The notes under the pieces are model-generated. The model did not search any database, was not told where the DNA came from, and saw only the letters and a program-made list of their open reading frames with translations. Made by a program: the position numbers and the translations under genes. This document shows, in pieces, positions 7,053-9,187 of a stretch of 9,187 bases of DNA. The stretch is from positions 1-9,187 of the forward strand of contig JAPKYY010000128.1 of NCBI GenBank assembly GCA_026394095.1. Direction: 5' to 3'. The stretch's first letter is position 1. Every line of letters begins with the position of its first letter. The stretch comes from Acidobacteriota bacterium (GTDB taxonomy: Bacteria > Acidobacteriota > Terriglobia > Bryobacterales > Bryobacteraceae).

Positions 7053-7148
7053 TACAAGATTCTATCCAAACAGATTTATTGCCAGTACAGTTGATTTTTG
7101 TAGCCCTCCTGTCACATACTTAGAGGTTTTCCCGCTCTTGTCGGGATT
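7053..7148. promoter_or_regulatory. Divergent intergenic region aminotransferase / DHH phosphoesterase
   Basis: About 100 AT-richer bases between two divergent genes. For the plus strand, TTGATT (7091-7096) and CATACT (7115-7120), 18 bases apart, make a weak sigma-70-like promoter (four of six matches each) for the DHH gene. On the minus strand TAGAAT (7064-7059) matches a -10 at five of six positions but sits only six bases before the aminotransferase start and lacks a good -35, so it would give a nearly leaderless transcript or be fortuitous. GGAT (7067-7064) is the best, poor, ribosome-binding candidate for the aminotransferase. Confidence 0.35.
7130..7146 (+). promoter_or_regulatory. Small hairpin covering the DHH gene's ribosome-binding site
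   Basis: TCCCG (7130-7134) pairs with CGGGA (7142-7146) around a 7-base loop. The GGGA at 7143-7146 is the best Shine-Dalgarno match: it lies eight bases before ATG 7155 but only two before ATG 7149, so it favours the second ATG. In RNA the 5-bp stem would hide the site; whether this matters in the cell is unknown. Confidence 0.4.
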
Positions 7149-7154
7149 ATGCAA

Positions 7155-8105
7155 ATGAAAGTACGAGTCCTGTACCACGACCATTGCTTTGACGGGGCTG
7201 CCAGCGCAGCCTTTTTCAGCCGTTTCCTGAAAGAAACGAAGCATCCCGATGCAACTTACGCCTACACTGGCATGGCTCATACGGCCGACCAGCTCTTTGC
7301 TGATTCCATGTTCGACGGCGACGTCAATGCCATCGTAGATTTCAAGTATTCGCCCAATCCAAATCTCACCTGGTGGTTTGACCATCATCAGAGCGCTTTC
7401 CTTACCAACGAAGATTCAGAGCACTTCCATAAAGGAAACAACCCCCTTCATTTCTTCGATCCCGGATATCGAAGCTGCACCAAATTCATCCGCGACATCG
7501 CCCGGGACAAATTTGGCTATCAAGCTCAAGATCTCGAGGATCTCGTCAAATGGGCCGACATCATCGACGGTGCCCAGTATGCAACTCCAACCGAAGCTGT
7601 AGAGCTAAAGGCATCTGCCACTAAACTCGTCCTTGTCATCGAAGCCTCCAAAGGCTCAGAAATGGTCCAGAGCATCATTGCAGCCATGCAGACCATGCCT
7701 CTGGATGAAATTGTTTCGAGGCCGGAAATTGCCGCCGCCTTCGCACCCCTCTACCAAAGACACCTTCGTTCGATCGATGTCATCGGTAAGCAAGCTACTA
7801 CCGAAGGTGGCGTAATCTTCTTCGACCTCATAGGCCACGATCTCGAAGGCTACAACAAATTCGTACCTTACTATCTCTTCCCCAGCGACACCTACACGGT
7901 TTCTGTGAGCGAATCCACTTTCCGCACCAAAGTCAGTGTTGGTTCAAGTCCTTGGGCTAAAGAGATCAGCCACAACCTCGCTTCGATCTGTGAGCGTTAT
8001 GGTGGCGGAGGCCACCCGCGAGTGGGCGCAATCAGTTTCCCCGTTGGTGCCATAGCGGAAGCCCGCAAAGCCGCTGCCGAGATCGCCGCCGAACTCAAAG
8101 GCTAA
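7155..8105 (+). CDS. DHH-family phosphoesterase (NrnA/RecJ-like superfamily)
   Basis: About 316 residues with DHH and DHHA1 domain marks. Numbering from ATG 7155: motif I YHDHCFDGAASA (7-18) with metal-binding H8, D9 and D13; motif II IVDF with D62; motif III WFDHHQS with D76-H77-H78; motif IV in KWADIID near D135/D138; and a C-terminal DHHA1 substrate-binding glycine-rich loop GGGGHPRVGAISFP (283-296). Family members use two metal ions, often Mn2+, to hydrolyse phosphodiester or phosphomonoester bonds: nanoRNA and pAp (NrnA), cyclic dinucleotide products, or polyphosphate-like substrates. Compactness resembles NrnA more than full RecJ, but motif I differs from NrnA's HxxPDGD-type sequence, so I leave the substrate open. 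No signal peptide or membrane span, hence cytoplasmic. ATG 7149 is two codons earlier and also possible, but the GGGA spacing favours 7155. The stop overlaps the convergent tadC stop by 4 bases. Confidence 0.88.
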   Translation: MKVRVLYHDHCFDGAASAAFFSRFLKETKHPDATYAYTGMAHTADQLFADSMFDGDVNAIVDFKYSPNPNLTWWFDHHQSAFLTNEDSEHFHKGNNPLHFFDPGYRSCTKFIRDIARDKFGYQAQDLEDLVKWADIIDGAQYATPTEAVELKASATKLVLVIEASKGSEMVQSIIAAMQTMPLDEIVSRPEIAAAFAPLYQRHLRSIDVIGKQATTEGGVIFFDLIGHDLEGYNKFVPYYLFPSDTYTVSVSESTFRTKVSVGSSPWAKEISHNLASICERYGGGGHPRVGAISFPVGAIAEARKAAAEIAAELKG

Positions 8106-8635
8106 GGGTTCTGACCCAGCATCTGCCCCATACCCTGCATGAGGCGCAATACGGCAGGCCCTAGCGTAACCAGCAATACGCACGGGAAGATCAAGAAAAA
8201 GACCGGGAACACCAGCTTCACACCTGTCTTTCGTGCCTGTTCCTGTGCCAACTGCCGTCTTCGCACCCGCGTGAAAGCCGCATGATTCCGAATCGCCGGC
8301 CCAAGCGAAGTTCCAAACCGGTCCCCGTCCAGCAGCAGATTGGTCAGTTTCTTTACTTCTGGCTCTCCAGTTCGTTGCGCCAGCCTCCCAAGTACATCGG
8401 CTCTCGAATGGCCTGCTCGCATCTCGAGATAAGTCAGAGACAGTTCTTCGCTTAATTCTGGATAAACCAGCTTCAGCTCTTTGCTCGTGTCCATCAGCGA
8501 ACTGTCTATCCCCTGGCCCGCCTCAAGCCCCAATACCAGCAAATCCAGCGCCGCCGGTAGCGCCTGACGCAAGCGAGCCCGTCTCCGGCCTAGCATGCTG
8601 TTGAGAAGATGCTCTGGGATCAGGTAGCCAAGCAT
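8102..8635 (-). CDS. TadC C-terminal part: type II secretion system F domain
   Basis: A 177-residue open frame with the conserved TadC core: RQALPAALDLLVLGLEAGQGID (about 23-44, the family's ALPDALDLLVVCVEAG-type segment), then LSLTYLEMRAGHSRADVLGRLAQRT, LTNLLLDGDRFGTSLGPAIR, RVRRRQLAQEQARKTGVKL and a C-terminal membrane span of about 20 hydrophobic residues near 142-163 containing FPVFFLIFP and LVTLGPAVL. If translated on its own from ATG 8635 it would have only a weak upstream site (AGAGAA) and would lack the upstream membrane spans. The segment itself looks well conserved, suggesting recent damage or a sequence error rather than old decay. Ends tail to tail with the DHH gene. Confidence 0.75.
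   Translation of the reverse strand: MLGYLIPEHLLNSMLGRRRARLRQALPAALDLLVLGLEAGQGIDSSLMDTSKELKLVYPELSEELSLTYLEMRAGHSRADVLGRLAQRTGEPEVKKLTNLLLDGDRFGTSLGPAIRNHAAFTRVRRRQLAQEQARKTGVKLVFPVFFLIFPCVLLVTLGPAVLRLMQGMGQMLGQNP
8106..8117. other. Weak hairpin at the DHH / tadC convergent junction
   Basis: GGGT (8106-8109) and ACCC (8114-8117) form a 4-bp stem with a 4-base loop immediately after the DHH stop and within the last tadC codons. There is no following T-tract. It is too short to call a terminator; it is the only structure I see at this junction. Confidence 0.2.
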
Positions 8636-8885
8636 CCGGTTCTCTGTACCCTGCTGAGATCAACCTCAACCGGATCGGGTGTTCGAGGTCGTTTGCAGGC
8701 GGAAGAATGCTACCGATCTTTTCCAATGTCTGCCGAATCGGCCCATCGTCCTGATTGAGAGAGACCCCCGCTGGTATGTTCTCTGCCAGCCCTCTTTCCT
8801 CCGGCTCACGAAGAAACCAGTATCCCCCGCACAGCACCGCTATCAGTACGAAGAGAAAACATCCGCAAAGTATGAGTATTTCCAT
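8523..8885 (-). CDS. TadC N-terminal fragment, running out of frame
   Basis: A 120-residue frame from ATG 8885. Residues 3-24 (ILILCGCFLFVLIAVLCGGY) form one membrane span, followed by a charged linker and RLRLISAGYREPDA near 72-85, the block that precedes the membrane hairpin in TadC. From about residue 86 the translation (WLPDPRASSQQHARPETG and onward) is the same DNA as the TadC core read in the wrong frame, and ends at 8523. Only about the first 85 residues are therefore meaningful. The start has a strong ribosome-binding site. Confidence 0.65.
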   Translation of the reverse strand: MEILILCGCFLFVLIAVLCGGYWFLREPEERGLAENIPAGVSLNQDDGPIRQTLEKIGSILPPANDLEHPIRLRLISAGYREPDAWLPDPRASSQQHARPETGSLASGATGGAGFAGIGA

Positions 8886-8892
8886 GGCTCTG

Positions 8893-8897
8893 CTCCT
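8893..8897 (-). promoter_or_regulatory. Ribosome-binding site of tadC
   Basis: AGGAG with a seven-base spacer to ATG 8885, the best Shine-Dalgarno match in the window. It overlaps the tadB stop (TAG, 8896-8898), indicating that tadB and tadC are translationally linked. The site is intact although the gene behind it is broken. Confidence 0.65.
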
Positions 8898-9187
8898 AGA
8901 TCCTGATATCCAGAATCTTGCGAATCACGAAGTGTGCAGCAATCAGAAAACAGATAGCTGTCACAATCAGATACTTCCCAATCGGGTGATCGGCAAGAAT
9001 ATCGAGATGGCCGGGGCTCGTCCAGTTCAGCATCAAAACAATCACGATCGGCACCGCGGTTAACACCGCACCGGTAAGCTTTCCATGCGCTGCAATGGCT
9101 CGAATTTCTCCATCCAGAGAAGTCGAATCCCGCAGTCCATCCGACACCCTCGCAAGAACCTCATGCAACTTGCCTCCAGTTCTGCTC
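8896..9187 (-). CDS. tadB: TadB, Tad pilus inner-membrane protein (C-terminal part only)
   Basis: The frame is open to the right edge and gives 96 residues ending in KILDIRI. The true start lies outside the window; TTG at 9168 is just an internal codon. The first visible residues SRTGGKLHEVLARVSDGLRD match the T2SSF core end of TadB, where a TGG-containing turn is followed by an amphipathic helix and the EIRAIAAHGKL block. Then come two membrane spans (AVLTAVPIVIVLMLNW, and KYLIVTAICFLIAAHFVI) separated by the TSPGHLDILADHPIG loop, the usual TadB ending with a short Arg/Lys tail. TadB and TadC form the cytoplasmic-membrane platform on which the TadA ATPase drives pilus assembly. tadC follows after 10 bases with its own strong ribosome-binding site, so the rest of a tad operon probably lies to the right. 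Confidence 0.82.
   Translation of the reverse strand, partial: SRTGGKLHEVLARVSDGLRDSTSLDGEIRAIAAHGKLTGAVLTAVPIVIVLMLNWTSPGHLDILADHPIGKYLIVTAICFLIAAHFVIRKILDIRI

Larger units (their letters stand above)
8102..8885 (-). pseudogene. tadC: tadC, broken by an apparent internal deletion with frameshift
   Basis: Two reading frames in succession make one TadC, the polytopic inner-membrane platform protein that pairs with TadB in Tad/Flp (type IVc) pilus assembly. The first frame (8885 down to about 8630) supplies the N-terminal membrane span and the pre-core block LRLISAGYREPDA. The second (about 8635 to 8102) supplies GYLIPEHLL, the T2SSF core and the C-terminal span. The whole is 784 bases, not a multiple of three. 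In typical TadC proteins roughly 40-50 residues, including a two-span membrane hairpin, sit between the AGYR block and the GYLLP block; here they are gone, and the two blocks meet within about 20 bases (8620-8650). Total length is about 260 versus about 290-330. The likely explanation is an out-of-frame deletion; a sequencing or assembly error is the main alternative. Without the hairpin the protein would probably not be functional. Confidence 0.7.

Noticed and set aside
7155..8885. A defence island or signalling operon joining the DHH enzyme with the neighbouring genes
   Set aside because: The DHH gene is alone on its strand and its neighbours are an aminotransferase and pilus genes; no cyclase, effector or nuclease partner is seen.

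Overview
This window looks like a compact chromosomal stretch from an acidobacterium. The best clue is the roughly 1,150-residue TonB-dependent receptor with an N-terminal carboxypeptidase-regulatory-like domain, a protein type greatly expanded in Acidobacteriota, especially Solibacter/Bryobacter-type genomes. The chain yebC-ruvC followed by a small secreted protein, and the Tad pilus genes, fit this. The phylum is an inference from protein style; the genus is not resolved. Coding density is very high: the only real gaps are about 50 bases (1612-1661) and about 100 bases (7053-7154). No tRNA, rRNA, insertion sequence, CRISPR array or phage gene is visible.

Layout. Bases 1-1611 (minus strand) hold yebC, ruvC and a secreted protein of unknown function cut by the left edge. 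They are tightly packed, with an 8-base gap and then a 4-base ATGA overlap, so they are probably one transcript. Divergent from yebC is a yhhQ/VUT-family queuosine-precursor transporter (1662-2351, plus strand). It meets tail to tail a minus-strand pair: a DegT/DnrJ/EryC1/StrS-family PLP aminotransferase (5796-7052) and, four bases after its stop, the large TonB-dependent receptor (2348 to about 5791). Divergent from the aminotransferase is a DHH-family phosphoesterase (about 7155-8105, plus strand). It meets tail to tail the end of a Tad/Flp pilus operon on the minus strand: a tadC broken in the middle (8102-8885) and the C-terminal end of tadB (8896 to the right edge).

How the genes fit together. 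yebC-ruvC is a widespread housekeeping pairing (translation factor plus Holliday-junction resolvase). The aminotransferase and receptor look translationally coupled, since the receptor's ribosome-binding site overlaps the aminotransferase stop codon; what they jointly do is unknown. tadB and tadC encode the paired inner-membrane platform proteins of a type IVc (Tad) pilus or secretion machine, but tadC here lacks the middle membrane hairpin and is out of frame.

Points most worth a second look: the broken tadC; the twin-arginine-like but degenerate N-terminus of the aminotransferase and its coupling to the receptor; the same 4-base antiparallel stop-codon overlap at both convergent junctions; and small structured elements over ribosome-binding sites upstream of yhhQ and the DHH gene. 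I do not see clear evidence of a wholly new multi-gene system.
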